From: an uncultured Alphaproteobacteria bacterium
GTDB taxonomy: Bacteria > Pseudomonadota > Alphaproteobacteria > Rhodospirillales > Rhodospirillaceae
Direction of reading: 5' to 3'
Assembly (NCBI GenBank): GCA_900079695.1
Contig: LT599022.1
Coordinates: 3,372,929 to 3,436,928 of the forward strand
Length of the DNA: 64,000 nt
The notes below the pieces were generated by a model. That model was given only the letters and a program-made list of their open reading frames with translations. It was not told the origin of the DNA and did no database searches. The stretch's first letter is position 1, and each line of letters opens with the position of its first letter. A program made the position numbers and the translations under genes. This document shows positions 19,484 through 28,781 of the stretch, piece by piece.

Positions 19484-20133
19484 GGGCGGTCCTCCGGGCG
19501 GTCCACGGCGGTCACGTCGACGGTCAGCCGGCCGCTTTCGATCTGGCGCAGGCGCCGCATCAGCTCCACCGGCCGCAGGGTCAGCGCGGCGAGGGCGCGG
19601 CGCACGAACAGGCCGAGGTGGTTGGGGCGGATGCGCTCGGGGCAGGCGAGGGTGCAGAGGTTGCACATGATGCACTCGGAGAACACGTCCTTCGCCGCCT
19701 GCACGTCGCCCGAGACCGCGTATTCCACGCCCTTCTGCACTTCGAGCCCGCGCGGGCAGGCGCGGTCGCAGCCGCCGCAGTGGCGGCAGTTCTTCGCCTG
19801 CGGGAACACCTCGTCGACGGCGTCGAGAATCTGCCAGCCGTCGGTGAGGGTTTCGAGATCGTAGACGTGCGGCCGCTTGGGCTGGAAATAGGAGACGAAC
19901 GCCACCTGCATTCCGGCCTCCACCGGGGTCTCGCAGGCGAGCTCCATGGTGACGTCGCGCGCGCCCTCGCGCCGCACCATGCAGCGGCACGATCCGCACA
20001 CCCCCTGGCCCATGCAGCCGACGTTGGACACCAGCTGCCCGCCCGAGGCGGCATACGCCTGGATGATCGATGCGGTGGGCGGGGCCGTCACGTCGCGGCC
20101 TTCGATCACCAGGGAAACCGTGTCGTCGCTCAT
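19480..20133 (-). CDS. Fumarate reductase-type iron-sulfur protein with 2Fe-2S and two 4Fe-4S motifs
   Basis: The 217-residue protein begins with a plant-type ferredoxin domain (CMGQGVCGSC with a distal Cys in LACETPV) and continues with two CxxCxxCxxxCP motifs (CRHCGGCDRACPRG and CIMCNLCTLACPER). True SdhB/FrdB has one such motif plus a spaced 3Fe-4S site, so this is closer to ferredoxin-type or thiol:fumarate-reductase-type subunits. The ATG at 20133 is five bases after GAGGT; a GTG at 20139 is possible. It is the first of three overlapping genes and would wire the NADH subunit to the flavoprotein. Confidence 0.85.
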   Translation of the reverse strand: MSDDTVSLVIEGRDVTAPPTASIIQAYAASGGQLVSNVGCMGQGVCGSCRCMVRREGARDVTMELACETPVEAGMQVAFVSYFQPKRPHVYDLETLTDGWQILDAVDEVFPQAKNCRHCGGCDRACPRGLEVQKGVEYAVSGDVQAAKDVFSECIMCNLCTLACPERIRPNHLGLFVRRALAALTLRPVELMRRLRQIESGRLTVDVTAVDRPEDRP

Positions 20134-20176
20134 CGGCACCTCGCAACTTCCGGGAAGCGGACAGGATGGGGCGGAC

Positions 20177-21997
20177 CTACCCGCCCGTCAACGGGGACGA
20201 AAGACCTACCCGCACCGGCCGAAAGGCGGGTGCGTGCGGCTTCTCGGCGAAATCCGCGCGCGGACCGTCGGCGAGCGCCCCGCGGATCGTCCGCAGTTCG
20301 TCCGCGTGGGCGGTCAGCAGGTCGACGAGGCGCGGGTCGAACATCCGCCCGCGCTCTTCGGCGATGTAGGCGAGCGCGTCGGCCTCCGGCCAGGCGCGCT
20401 TGTAGCAGCGCGCCGAGAGCAGCGCGTCGTAGACGTCGGCGACGGCGGTGATGCGCGCCATCAATGCGATCTCCTCGCCCTTGAGGCCGCGCGGATAGCC
20501 TTGGCCGTCCCAGCGCTCGTGGTGCTCGTGGGCGATCGTGCAGGCGGCCTGCATCAACGGCCGCGTCGAGTTCTGGAGGATGCGGTAGCCGATCGTGGTG
20601 TGGGTCTTGACGATCGCGAACTCGGCGGGGGTGAGCCTGCCGGGCTTGGCGAGGATCTCCTCGGGAATGCCGATTTTGCCGACGTCGTGCAGCGGCGACG
20701 CGCCTTCGAGGATGTCGAGGTCGGCGGCGGCGAGACCGAGCTTCTCGCCGAGGAAGCGCGAGATCGCGGCGACCCGGCGCACGTGGTTGGCGGTTTCGAG
20801 CGAACGGGCCTCGATCACCTCGCCGAGCGTCGCCACCAGTTCGCGCTGGGTGTCGATGATCTCGCGGTTCATCGCGAGGACGCGGGCGTTGCTGCGGTTG
20901 ACCATGCGCTGACCGCGCAGGGTCGAGACCGCGAGCGCCAGCATCGTTGCGAGCATCGCGATCAGCGCGCCGGCGGGCACGAGGATGCGGCTGTGACGCT
21001 CCCACAGGCTCTGCGGGCGGTTGAGCACCACCGCGCGGTCGGGGATGCGGGCGGGAGGGATGCCGTGGGCGGCGAGCGCGGCGCGGTCGTAGATGTCGAC
21101 GTGCGCCGGGGTGGCGGGCAGCGGCAGGGCGGAGGCGCCGTCGAGCCAGCGGATCAGCGCCTGCGCGGCCTCCTCGCCGAGACGGCGGCCGTTGAGGGTG
21201 CGTCCGCCGATCGCGCCGCCGCCGATCTCCGACGCCCACGACGCGTAGACCGGGGCCGGTCCCGCCGCGGCGAGGCGGCGCGCCACCTCGCCCTCGGGGA
21301 ACGCCTGACCGGCGGCGTCGCGGAAGAACGGCACGAGGTAGACGATCGCCTCGGCCGGGAGGGCCGAGATCGCGTCCTCGAGTTCGCCGATGGTGCGGTC
21401 GACGAGGTCGTGGAGACGTACCGGCAGCTTCGCCACCGCGAGGTCTTCGCGGATTTCCCGCGCGATCGCGGTGCCGGTGACGGTGGAATCGGCGACGATG
21501 TAGACCTCCCGCGCGCCCGGGTTCTGCGCCAGCGCCTGCGACAGGGTGCCGAAGTGGTCGGCGATCTCGGGCAACGCCGCCACCACGGGCGCGCGGGGCC
21601 GCGGCGCGTCGGCGCCGTTGATGCCGCCCGAGACCGTCGGCGCGTCGCCGAAGATCGCGCGGCCGTAGTCCTCGACGAAGCCGAACGCGGTGTTGTCGGT
21701 GGTGATCGCGCCGTCGATGCGGGTGTCCTGGTATTTCGAGGCGAGGATCTGCGCGAGTTCGGCGAAGTAGGCTTCGGCCTGGACGTATTTGGAATCGAGG
21801 TACTCGATGCGCACGTGGGGCGGGCAGGGGAGCGCGCCGAGCGTGGCGACGATGCCGTCGTTCTGGGTGCGGGTCCAGGAATAGTCGGGCGCGTAGGAGT
21901 GGATCACCAGCACCGTGCGCGGTTCGCACTCGGCCACGGCCGCCGCGCCCGAAGCGCACAGGCCCGCCGCCGTCCACACTCCAAGCCATGCGCGCAT
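20177..21997 (-). CDS. Periplasmic ABC-sub-bind sensor with HD-GYP c-di-GMP phosphodiesterase output
   Basis: The 606-residue protein has a signal peptide (ending near AVAEC), a periplasmic domain of about 300 residues like the ABC transporter substrate-binding family PF04392 (VLVIHSYAPDYSWT; ITTDNTAFGF), one TM at about 339-358, and a cytoplasmic HD-GYP domain with HDVGKIGIP near 437 and HHERWDGQGYPRGLKGEEI near 492-510. Metal-binding His/Asp residues and the GYP signature are intact, so it should degrade c-di-GMP. The ATG at 21997 was chosen because it begins the signal peptide; the frame stays open for another 90 bases. It lies 43 bases upstream of the fumarate-reductase-like genes on the same strand and may share their transcript. 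Confidence 0.88.
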   Translation of the reverse strand: MRAWLGVWTAAGLCASGAAAVAECEPRTVLVIHSYAPDYSWTRTQNDGIVATLGALPCPPHVRIEYLDSKYVQAEAYFAELAQILASKYQDTRIDGAITTDNTAFGFVEDYGRAIFGDAPTVSGGINGADAPRPRAPVVAALPEIADHFGTLSQALAQNPGAREVYIVADSTVTGTAIAREIREDLAVAKLPVRLHDLVDRTIGELEDAISALPAEAIVYLVPFFRDAAGQAFPEGEVARRLAAAGPAPVYASWASEIGGGAIGGRTLNGRRLGEEAAQALIRWLDGASALPLPATPAHVDIYDRAALAAHGIPPARIPDRAVVLNRPQSLWERHSRILVPAGALIAMLATMLALAVSTLRGQRMVNRSNARVLAMNREIIDTQRELVATLGEVIEARSLETANHVRRVAAISRFLGEKLGLAAADLDILEGASPLHDVGKIGIPEEILAKPGRLTPAEFAIVKTHTTIGYRILQNSTRPLMQAACTIAHEHHERWDGQGYPRGLKGEEIALMARITAVADVYDALLSARCYKRAWPEADALAYIAEERGRMFDPRLVDLLTAHADELRTIRGALADGPRADFAEKPHAPAFRPVRVGLSSPLTGG

Positions 21998-22104
21998 CGG
22001 GGGAAACTGCACTCCGGCGCCCCTTCGCCAAAACCAAAGGTAGTGGATGATATGTATGCCCGGATCCGGAGGAGTCGAGCCCCGCATACGATTTTATGCG
22101 ATTT

Positions 22105-23016
22105 TCAGCGCCGCTCCAAGCCTTGCTGCGCCGACGCCCACAGCCGCTGCACCTCGCGGTTGTCGTGCTCGATCGCCCGGTAGAGGCGGATATCCATTTC
22201 CATCACGAACTCCGGTCCGCCCGCCGCCACCAGCCGCCCCTCGGCGATCTCGCGGCGGATCGCGCTTTCGGGCATCCAGGCGAGGCCCTGCCGCTCCAGC
22301 GCCGCCGCCTTGAGCGCCTCGGACATCGAGTTCTCGTAGCGGAACGCGAGGCGCGGCCCGAGTCCCTCGCGGACCGCGATCACCTCGACGACGCGGCCGA
22401 GGAAACTGTCGGGGGTGTAGCAGAGATAGGGCAGCGGCCCGCCGTCCGCCGCGCCGAGGTCGTAAAGCGGGCGGCCGTCGGCGCCGGGCGCGCACACCGG
22501 CAGCACCCGGTCGCGGGCGAGCCGCAGCGACGGATAGCGGCTGGTGTCGACCGCGGTCGGCACGATCGGGTGGGAATAGCACAGCATCAGGTCGCACGCC
22601 CCCGCCACCAGCGCGTCGATGCAATCGTGCACGTTGGTGGCCGCCATCCGCGTCTTGAGCGGGCCAAGTTGCGCCTCCAGGTCGCGGATCCAGGCGGGGA
22701 AGAACGACAGCGCGAGGGTGTGCAGCGCCGCGAAGGCGATCACCGGGCCGCCGCCGGAGACGCGCCCCTGGGCCTCGGCCCGCGCCTCGGCGAGCCCGCG
22801 CACCAGTTCGGCGGCGGCGGCGCGGAACGACGCGCCGGCGGGGGTGAGCGCGGCGGGGTAGACGCTGCGGTCGATCAGCCGCGCGCCGACCCAGAGTTCG
22901 AGATTGCGGATGCGGCGGCTGAACGCCGACTGGGTGACGTTGCGGGCCTCGGCGGCGCGCGAGAAATTGAGCGTCGCCGAGAGCGCGAGAAAGTCCTCCA
23001 GCCAGTCGAGTTCCAT
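22105..23016 (-). CDS. LysR-family transcriptional regulator
   Basis: The 303-residue protein has the N-terminal LysR helix-turn-helix (FLALSATLNFSRAAEARNVT then SAFSRRIRNLELWVGARLIDR) and a C-terminal effector-binding domain of normal length. The ATG at 23016 follows GGGAGGA. It is divergent from an Asp/Glu racemase gene with 135 bases between, the classic arrangement in which a LysR protein controls its neighbour and itself. An amino acid or dicarboxylate effector would fit; this is inferred from context only. Confidence 0.92.
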   Translation of the reverse strand: MELDWLEDFLALSATLNFSRAAEARNVTQSAFSRRIRNLELWVGARLIDRSVYPAALTPAGASFRAAAAELVRGLAEARAEAQGRVSGGGPVIAFAALHTLALSFFPAWIRDLEAQLGPLKTRMAATNVHDCIDALVAGACDLMLCYSHPIVPTAVDTSRYPSLRLARDRVLPVCAPGADGRPLYDLGAADGGPLPYLCYTPDSFLGRVVEVIAVREGLGPRLAFRYENSMSEALKAAALERQGLAWMPESAIRREIAEGRLVAAGGPEFVMEMDIRLYRAIEHDNREVQRLWASAQQGLERR

Positions 23017-23151
23017 GGCGTCCTCCCGGGGTTTGCCTAAGAATGAGACACCATCAGTCCGTTTTTGCATAGCCAAGACCGAATCGGCGTTTGACCTCGC
23101 CGCCGCGCCGCGCCCATTCTGGGGGCGTCCGATCATCAAGGAGTGTCCGTC
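23017..23151. promoter_or_regulatory. Divergent control region of lysR and racemase genes
   Basis: The 135 bases between the two divergent starts must hold both promoters and the LysR site. On the plus strand TTGACC (23091-23096) stands 18 bases from CATTCT (23115-23120), a weak -10 as expected for an activator-dependent promoter. An AT-richer patch at 23061-23075 is the most likely LysR binding zone, although I cannot define a clean T-N11-A dyad. Confidence 0.35.
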
Positions 23152-23874
23152 ATGCTGGGTGTCCTGGGGGGCATGGGCCCGCTCGCCACCGTCGATTTTC
23201 TCGCCAAGCTGGTCGCCGCCGACGTCGCGGAGACCGATCAGCTCCACATGCCGTTCGTGGTGCGCTCGGTGCCGCAGATTCCCGACCGCTCGCGCGCGAT
23301 CATGAAGGGCGGCGAGAGCCCGCTGCCCGCGCTGCGCCAGGGCATGCGCGCGCTCGCGGCGATGGGCGCGACGGTCGCGGCGATTCCGTGCAACACCGCC
23401 CACCACTGGGCCGAGGCGCTGACCGGGCCGGACCTGCCGCCGATTCTCCACATCGTCGACGCGGTGGCCGATCAACTCGCGCGGATTCTGCCGGACGGCG
23501 GACCGATCGCGGTGCTCGCGACCGCGGGCACCCGCGCCGCGCGGGTCTACGAAACCCGCCTCGACGGCGCGCGCTGGCCGGTGCAGGAGATTCCCGAGGC
23601 CGATCTCGCGGCGGTCGGGCGCGGCATCACCCTGGTCAAGGCGGGGCGTCTCGACGCGGCGCGGACCCTGTTCGCCGAGGCGGCGGCGGCGCAGCGCGCG
23701 CGCGGCGCGGCGGCGATCGTGCTCGCCTGCACCGAGATTCCCACCGCGTTCCCGCCCGGCGACGACGTCGTCGACGCCACCCAGGCGCTCGCCGAGCGCT
23801 GCGTGCGCTGGTACCGCGAGAGCTACGCCGGGTTCCCGCCCGCCGACGCCGGGGCGATCCGCGCCGCATCCTGA
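23152..23874 (+). CDS. Aspartate/glutamate racemase family protein
   Basis: The 240-residue protein has the family's GVLGGMGPLATVDF opening, the first catalytic Cys in IPCNTAHHW (about residue 82) and the second in VLACTEIP (about 190). Both are needed for two-base racemisation of Asp or Glu without cofactor. The ATG at 23152 is eight bases after AAGGAG; a GTG at 23143 overlaps that site and is unlikely. Size and motifs fit aspartate racemase/YgeA rather than MurI. The divergent LysR gene is the probable regulator. It could supply D-aspartate or recycle D-amino acids. Confidence 0.9.
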   Translation: MLGVLGGMGPLATVDFLAKLVAADVAETDQLHMPFVVRSVPQIPDRSRAIMKGGESPLPALRQGMRALAAMGATVAAIPCNTAHHWAEALTGPDLPPILHIVDAVADQLARILPDGGPIAVLATAGTRAARVYETRLDGARWPVQEIPEADLAAVGRGITLVKAGRLDAARTLFAEAAAAQRARGAAAIVLACTEIPTAFPPGDDVVDATQALAERCVRWYRESYAGFPPADAGAIRAAS

Positions 23875-23933
23875 GCTTGACCGCCTGCCGTCCTCCCCCC
23901 ACCTGCCTCAAGGCAACGGGCGGGAGGGACGGC

Positions 23934-24893
23934 ATGCTGGCGGCGATGGTGTTGGGGGGATTGGCGCTTCTGGTGGCGGGCGGCGACCTGCTGGTGCGGG
24001 GCGCGGTGGCGGTGGCGCGGCGCGCGGGCGTTTCGCCGCTGGTGATCGGCCTGACTCTGGTGGGGTTCGGCACCTCGACGCCGGAACTGCTGGCGAGCGT
24101 GCAGGCGGCGCTGATGGGCTCGCCCGACATCGCCGTGGGCAACGTCGTCGGCTCCAACATCGCCAACATCATGCTGATCCTCGGGCTTGCCGCGCTGGTT
24201 TCGCCGGTGGCGGCGGATGCCCCCGGCGTGCGGCGGGATCTCGCCGTGACCGGGTTCGCGACGCTGGCGGTGGTGGGGCTGCTGATCTGGGGCGCGGTGC
24301 CGCGCTGGGTCGGCGGCGCGCTGCTGGCCCTGCTCGCGCTCTATACCCTCGGCACCCTGATCGCCGACCGCCGCGACGCGGCGATGGCGCGCCTGCGCGA
24401 GGGCGAGGCCGAGCTCAAGGACACCCGGGAGTTCGCGCCCGGGGTATGGACCGGCGTCGGCCTCACCGTCCTCGGCCTCGCCGGAGTGATGCTGGGGGCG
24501 CGGTTCCTGGTGTCGGGCGCGGTGGAGCTGGCGTCGCGCTGGGGGGTGTCGGAAAGCGTGATCGGCGTCACCGTGGTGGCGATCGGCACCTCGCTGCCCG
24601 AGCTCGTCACCGCCCTGGTGGCGGCGGCGAAGAAGCAGAGCGACGTCGCCCTCGGCAACGTGCTCGGCTCCAACATCTTCAACGTTCTGGGGATTCTCGG
24701 CGTGACCGCGCTGGTGACGCCGATCGCGGTGCCCGACGAGATCGCGGCGCGCGACACCTGGATTCTCGCGGTGAGCATGGTCGCGCTCGCCGCGGCGGTG
24801 CTGGCGCTGCGGCAGATTCCCCGCGCCCTCGGCCTCGCCCTGCTGGCGGGCTACGGCGTCTACGTCGCCGGGTTGGCGGGCGGGCTCGGCTGA
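23934..24893 (+). CDS. Calcium/sodium antiporter of the CaCA (YrbG) family
   Basis: The 319-residue inner-membrane protein has ten predicted helices in two inverted halves. Each half carries the alpha repeat: GFGTSTPELLASV with NVVGSNIANI in the first and AIGTSLPELVTALV with NVLGSNIFNV in the second. These contain the acidic and Asn residues that bind cations. The ATG at 23934 follows GGGAGGG. The loop between halves (RRDAAMARLREGEAELKD) is short. Its 3' end overlaps the convergent truA by 34 bases. Confidence 0.93.
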   Translation: MLAAMVLGGLALLVAGGDLLVRGAVAVARRAGVSPLVIGLTLVGFGTSTPELLASVQAALMGSPDIAVGNVVGSNIANIMLILGLAALVSPVAADAPGVRRDLAVTGFATLAVVGLLIWGAVPRWVGGALLALLALYTLGTLIADRRDAAMARLREGEAELKDTREFAPGVWTGVGLTVLGLAGVMLGARFLVSGAVELASRWGVSESVIGVTVVAIGTSLPELVTALVAAAKKQSDVALGNVLGSNIFNVLGILGVTALVTPIAVPDEIAARDTWILAVSMVALAAAVLALRQIPRALGLALLAGYGVYVAGLAGGLG

Positions 24894-25630
24894 TCGTAGC
24901 GGGCGGAGAGGAACACCAGGCCGTCGGGCGGCGCGGTCGGCCCGGCGGCGGCGCGGTTTCGGGCGTCGAGGGCCTTCTGCACCTGGCGGATCGTCCACTT
25001 GCCCTCGCCGACCAGCTTCAGCGTGCCGACCATGTTGCGCACCTGATGATGCAGGAACGAGCGCGCCGAGGTGCGCACCTCGACGATCTCGCCGTAGCGC
25101 GAGACTTCGAGTGAATCCAGGGTCTTGACCGGAGATTTCGACTGGCAGGCGACGGCGCGGAAGGAGGTGAAGTCGTGCCGCCCGACCAGCACCTGCGCCG
25201 CCTCGTGCATTGCCCGGGCGTCGAGGGAGCGCTGCACCCACCACACCCGCCCGGCTTCGAGCGCCGGGTGCGCCGGGCGGTTGAGGATGCGGTAGAGATA
25301 GCTGCGCCCGGTGCAGGAGAAGCGGGCGTGGAAGTCGTCGGGCACCGCCTCGGCGGCGAGCACCGCCACGGTCTTCGGCTTGATGTGGAAGTTGAGCGCG
25401 GCGCGCACGGTTTCGGGCTTGTCGTCGCGCGGGCAGTCGAAGTGGATCACCTGCCCCTCGGCATGCACGCCCGCGTCGGTGCGGCCGGAGGCGAAGGTGG
25501 CGCAGGGGCGGCCGCAGTAGGCGGCGATCGCGTCCTCCAGCGCCGCCTGCACCGAAGGGCCGTTGTCCTGGCGCTGCCAGCCGACGAAGCCGCGGCCGTC
25601 GTATTCGACGATGAGTTTGATGCGCGGCAT
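24860..25630 (-). CDS. truA: tRNA pseudouridine synthase A
   Basis: This 256-residue TruA makes pseudouridine at tRNA positions 38-40. The catalytic Asp is in GRTDAGVHAEGQV near residue 51, and the family motifs VEYDGRGFVGWQRQ, RSYLYRI and FLHHQVRNMVG are present. The ATG at 25630 overlaps the fmt stop (ATGA), so it is the last gene of a def-fmt-truA operon. The 3' end runs 34 bases into the opposing antiporter gene; a C-terminal tail PSPPANPAT is presumably dispensable. Confidence 0.97.
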   Translation of the reverse strand: MPRIKLIVEYDGRGFVGWQRQDNGPSVQAALEDAIAAYCGRPCATFASGRTDAGVHAEGQVIHFDCPRDDKPETVRAALNFHIKPKTVAVLAAEAVPDDFHARFSCTGRSYLYRILNRPAHPALEAGRVWWVQRSLDARAMHEAAQVLVGRHDFTSFRAVACQSKSPVKTLDSLEVSRYGEIVEVRTSARSFLHHQVRNMVGTLKLVGEGKWTIRQVQKALDARNRAAAGPTAPPDGLVFLSARYDQPSPPANPAT

Positions 25631-26550
25631 CAGGCGAACGCCGTTCCGGCGGGAACCGCGCGGCCGTTGAGGAAGCCCTTCGCGTCCACCGGCTTCGCAC
25701 CCGCGCGCTGGAGCAGCGTCAGCCGCACCGCCCCCGTGCCGCACGCCACCCGCAGGCGGTCGTCGAGCGCCGTGCCCGGCGCGCCGTCGCCCGGTTCCAC
25801 GGTCGCGTTCAGCACCTTGACGCGCTCGCCGCCGAGTTCGCACCACGCGCCGGGGAAGGGGGAGAGGCCGCGGATCCGCGCGCTCACCTCGGGCGCGGGC
25901 AGGCTCCAGTCGATGCGCGCCTCGGCCTTGTCGATCTTGTGCGCGTAGGTGACGCCCTCGGCGGGCTGCGGCGTGCGGATCGCCGTGCCTGCCGCCAGAT
26001 CGGCCAGCGTCTCGACCGCCAGCCGTGCGCCGAGCGCGGCGAGGCCGTCGTGGAGGGCGGCGGCGGTGGTCTCCGGGCCGATCGGCAGGCGGCCGACCTT
26101 GAGCATGTCGCCGGTGTCGAGCCCCGCGTCCATCTGCATGATCGTGATGCCGGTTTCGGCGTCGCCCGCCATGATCGCACGCTGGATCGGCGCCGCGCCG
26201 CGCCAGCGCGGCAGCAGCGAGGCGTGGATGTTGACGCACCCCAGGCGCGGCGCGTCGAGGATCGGTTGCGGCAGGATCAGCCCGTAGGCCGCCACCACCG
26301 CGACGTCGAGCCCGAGGGCGGCGAACGCCGCCTGCGCCTCGGCCGGTTTCAGCGAGACCGGGCAGCGCACCGGAATCCCGAGCGCCTCGGCGCGCGCCTG
26401 CACCGCCGAGGGCACCAGCTTGTAGCCCCGGCCCGCGGGGCGCGGCGGTTGCGAATAGACGCACGCGACGTCGTGGACCGCGGCCACCGCGTCGAGCGCG
26501 GCGGCGGCGAAATCGGGCGTTCCCATGAACGCCACGCGCAGGCGGCTCAT
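25630..26550 (-). CDS. fmt: Methionyl-tRNA formyltransferase
   Basis: This 306-residue enzyme formylates initiator Met-tRNA. It shows [14 protein letters not shown] at the start, the catalytic region [21 protein letters not shown] near residue 105-125 (Asn, His, and the SLLP loop), and GLDTGDML. The C-terminal tRNA-binding domain follows. Start ATG 26550. It is preceded by def 29 bases upstream and followed by truA with overlap; the def-fmt pair is a conserved arrangement for the formylation/deformylation cycle. Confidence 0.97.
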   Translation of the reverse strand: MSRLRVAFMGTPDFAAAALDAVAAVHDVACVYSQPPRPAGRGYKLVPSAVQARAEALGIPVRCPVSLKPAEAQAAFAALGLDVAVVAAYGLILPQPILDAPRLGCVNIHASLLPRWRGAAPIQRAIMAGDAETGITIMQMDAGLDTGDMLKVGRLPIGPETTAAALHDGLAALGARLAVETLADLAAGTAIRTPQPAEGVTYAHKIDKAEARIDWSLPAPEVSARIRGLSPFPGAWCELGGERVKVLNATVEPGDGAPGTALDDRLRVACGTGAVRLTLLQRAGAKPVDAKGFLNGRAVPAGTAFA

Positions 26551-26579
26551 AACCTTCCCCCCGGAAGCGCCGCGAGTCC

Positions 26580-27095
26580 TCAGGCGGATTCGCGGGTGGT
26601 TTCCTTCTTGAGCTTGCGCAGGATCATGTTGCGCTTGAGCGACGAGAGATAGTCGATGAACAGCTTGCCGTCGAGGTGGTCGATCTCGTGCTGGACGCAG
26701 GTGGCGAGCAGGCCGTCGGCCTCGATCTCCCGCCGGTTGCCGTCGCGGTCGAGGAAGCGCACCTTCACCCGCGCCGGGCGCTCGACCTCGGCATAGTGGG
26801 AGGGGATCGACAGACACCCTTCCTCGTAGACGTTCATCTCCTCGGATTCCCACACGATTTCCGGATTGACGAAGGCCATCGGCGCGGGCGGATCGTCCTT
26901 CCCGGCGACGTCGAGCACCAGCAGGCGCTTCAGCACCCCCACCTGCGGCGCGGCGAGGCCGATGCCGGGCGCGTCGTACATGGTTTCCAGCATGTCGTCG
27001 ATCAGGCGACGCAGGTCGTCGTCGATCGTCTCCACCGGTTTGGCCCTGGTCTTGAGACGGGGGTCGGGGGCCACCAGAATCGGCAGAATCGCCAT
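26580..27095 (-). CDS. def: Peptide deformylase
   Basis: The 171-residue metalloenzyme removes the N-formyl group from new proteins. All three motifs are intact: [10 protein letters not shown] near residue 45, EEGCLSIP near 91 (metal Cys) and QHEIDHLDG near 135 (metal His pair and catalytic Glu). The start at 27095 faces rmuC, leaving a 102-base divergent region. First gene of the def-fmt-truA operon. Confidence 0.98.
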   Translation of the reverse strand: MAILPILVAPDPRLKTRAKPVETIDDDLRRLIDDMLETMYDAPGIGLAAPQVGVLKRLLVLDVAGKDDPPAPMAFVNPEIVWESEEMNVYEEGCLSIPSHYAEVERPARVKVRFLDRDGNRREIEADGLLATCVQHEIDHLDGKLFIDYLSSLKRNMILRKLKKETTRESA

Positions 27096-27197
27096 CCGCG
27101 CGGGTATCCTTGTTGCAAGTTCCTATCAATGGGGAAATAGGGCCAATTGCCCCCCTGCGTCAAGCAGCCTATCCTTTGCGCCAACCAAGGAGGAGAC

Positions 27198-28322
27198 ATG
27201 AGTTTCGGAGTGGTGGAGGCGGCGGCGCTGGCGCTCGTCGTCGGAGTTGCGGGCGCGGCGCTCGCATGGTTCGCGGCACGGCCGAAAGGGCCGCAGGGGC
27301 CGGACCCGATGCTCGGCGAGCTGGCCGGGCGGCTGGCGCAGATGGCCGAGACCCAGGCGGCGAGCCAGGCGATGCTGGCGGAGCGGATGCAGGCGCAGGA
27401 GCGCGCGCTGGCGAAGGCGATGGACGACCGCCTCGCCGAGGTGACGCGCCGGGTCGGCGAGGGGCTGACGGTCTCGGCGGAGAAGACCGCCGCGACCCTG
27501 CACGACCTGCGCGAGCGCCTCGCGGTGATCGACGCGGCGCAGCAGAACCTCACCGCGCTCTCCACCCAGGTCGTCGGGTTGCAGGATATCCTCTCGAACA
27601 AGCAGGCGCGCGGCGCGTTCGGCGAGGTGCAGATGCACGACATCGTCACCGCCGCGCTGCCCGCCGAGGCTTATACCTTCCAGGCCAAGCTCTCGAACGA
27701 CCGGCGCGCCGACTGCCTGCTGATGCTGCCCAATCCGCCCGGGCCGATCGTGATCGACGCGAAGTTTCCGCTCGACGGCTATCAGGCGCTGCGCGACTGC
27801 GGCGACGATCCGGCGCGCAAGGTCGCGCAGCGCCGCTTCGCCGACGACGTGCTGAAGCACATCAAGGACATCGCGACGAAATACATCATCCCCGGCGAAA
27901 CCGCGGAATCGGCGCTGATGTTCCTGCCCTCCGAGGCGGTCTACGCCGAGCTGCACGCCAACTTCCGCAGCGTCGTCGAGGAAAGCTACCGCAGCCGCGT
28001 CTGGATCGTCTCGCCCACCACCCTGATGGCGACCCTCAACACCGTGCGCGCGGTGCTGAAGGACGTGCAGATGCGCAAGCAGGCGGGCCGCATCCAGAAG
28101 GAGGTCGGCACCCTGCTGGAGGACGTCGGCCGCCTCGACGACCGGCTGAAGAAGCTCTTCACCCACATCGGCCAGGCGAGCGCCGACGTCGATCTGGTGC
28201 AGAAGTCGATGACCAAGATCACCAGCCGCGCCGAACGCATCGAGGCGGTGCAGCTCGGCGCGCCGGAGGGGACCGAGCTCGGCCTCGCCCCGCCCGAGGC
28301 CGCTCCCGGGGAGGCGGGCTGA
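27198..28322 (+). CDS. rmuC: DNA recombination protein RmuC
   Basis: The 374-residue protein has an N-terminal membrane helix (residues 6-24), a coiled-coil region to about 140, and the RmuC nuclease-like domain from about 145 (QARGAFGEVQ, then IDAKFPLDGYQAL near 195). RmuC limits recombination at inverted repeats in E. coli. The ATG at 27198 follows a strong AAGGAGGAG; an upstream in-frame start has no ribosome site. It overlaps the next gene (TGATG). Confidence 0.93.
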   Translation: MSFGVVEAAALALVVGVAGAALAWFAARPKGPQGPDPMLGELAGRLAQMAETQAASQAMLAERMQAQERALAKAMDDRLAEVTRRVGEGLTVSAEKTAATLHDLRERLAVIDAAQQNLTALSTQVVGLQDILSNKQARGAFGEVQMHDIVTAALPAEAYTFQAKLSNDRRADCLLMLPNPPGPIVIDAKFPLDGYQALRDCGDDPARKVAQRRFADDVLKHIKDIATKYIIPGETAESALMFLPSEAVYAELHANFRSVVEESYRSRVWIVSPTTLMATLNTVRAVLKDVQMRKQAGRIQKEVGTLLEDVGRLDDRLKKLFTHIGQASADVDLVQKSMTKITSRAERIEAVQLGAPEGTELGLAPPEAAPGEAG

Positions 28323-28774
28323 TGGAGGTTCTGGGCGTCGAGATGGCGGCCCTGCCCGCCTGGAAATGGGCCGTCGCGGGGCTCGCGCTGATGGCGCTCG
28401 GCAGCTGGCGGGATTGGGGGATCCTGCGCGCCGTCGGCATGGGTGGCCTGTTCACCGCGATGGTCGCCGCGCTCACCGACGCCGGAGGGGGCGAGCAGCT
28501 CGCGTGCTGGATCGGCTTCAGCGCCCTCTCCTGGGTCGGCGGCCGCCGCTACCGCCGCCGCGACGCGGCGCGCGCCGCCCGCCTCGCCGAGATCCCGGGC
28601 TTCCGGCTGATCGGCCGGCGCGGCACCGTGGCGACCGCGTTCCGCAACGGTCACGGCACGGTCGAGGTGGAGGGCGAAACCTACGCCGCCCGCGCCGACG
28701 ACAATCTCCCGCAAGGCACCCGGATCCGCGTCGTCGGCGCCGACGAGGAGGGGGTGACGGTGAAGGCCGCCTGA
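28322..28774 (+). CDS. NfeD-like membrane protein with C-terminal OB fold
   Basis: The 150-residue protein has two or three short membrane segments in the first 75 residues (around WKWAVAGLALMALG, GMGGLFTAMVAAL and LACWIGFSALSWVGG), a basic linker, then a small beta domain (LIGRRGTVATAF ... EVEGETYAARAD ... GTRIRVVG) typical of NfeD C-terminal OB domains. NfeD proteins normally pair with a stomatin/SPFH protein, but none is adjacent here. It is translationally coupled to rmuC (start overlaps the rmuC stop). Confidence 0.75.
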   Translation: MEVLGVEMAALPAWKWAVAGLALMALGSWRDWGILRAVGMGGLFTAMVAALTDAGGGEQLACWIGFSALSWVGGRRYRRRDAARAARLAEIPGFRLIGRRGTVATAFRNGHGTVEVEGETYAARADDNLPQGTRIRVVGADEEGVTVKAA

Positions 28775-28781
28775 GCGGGCG

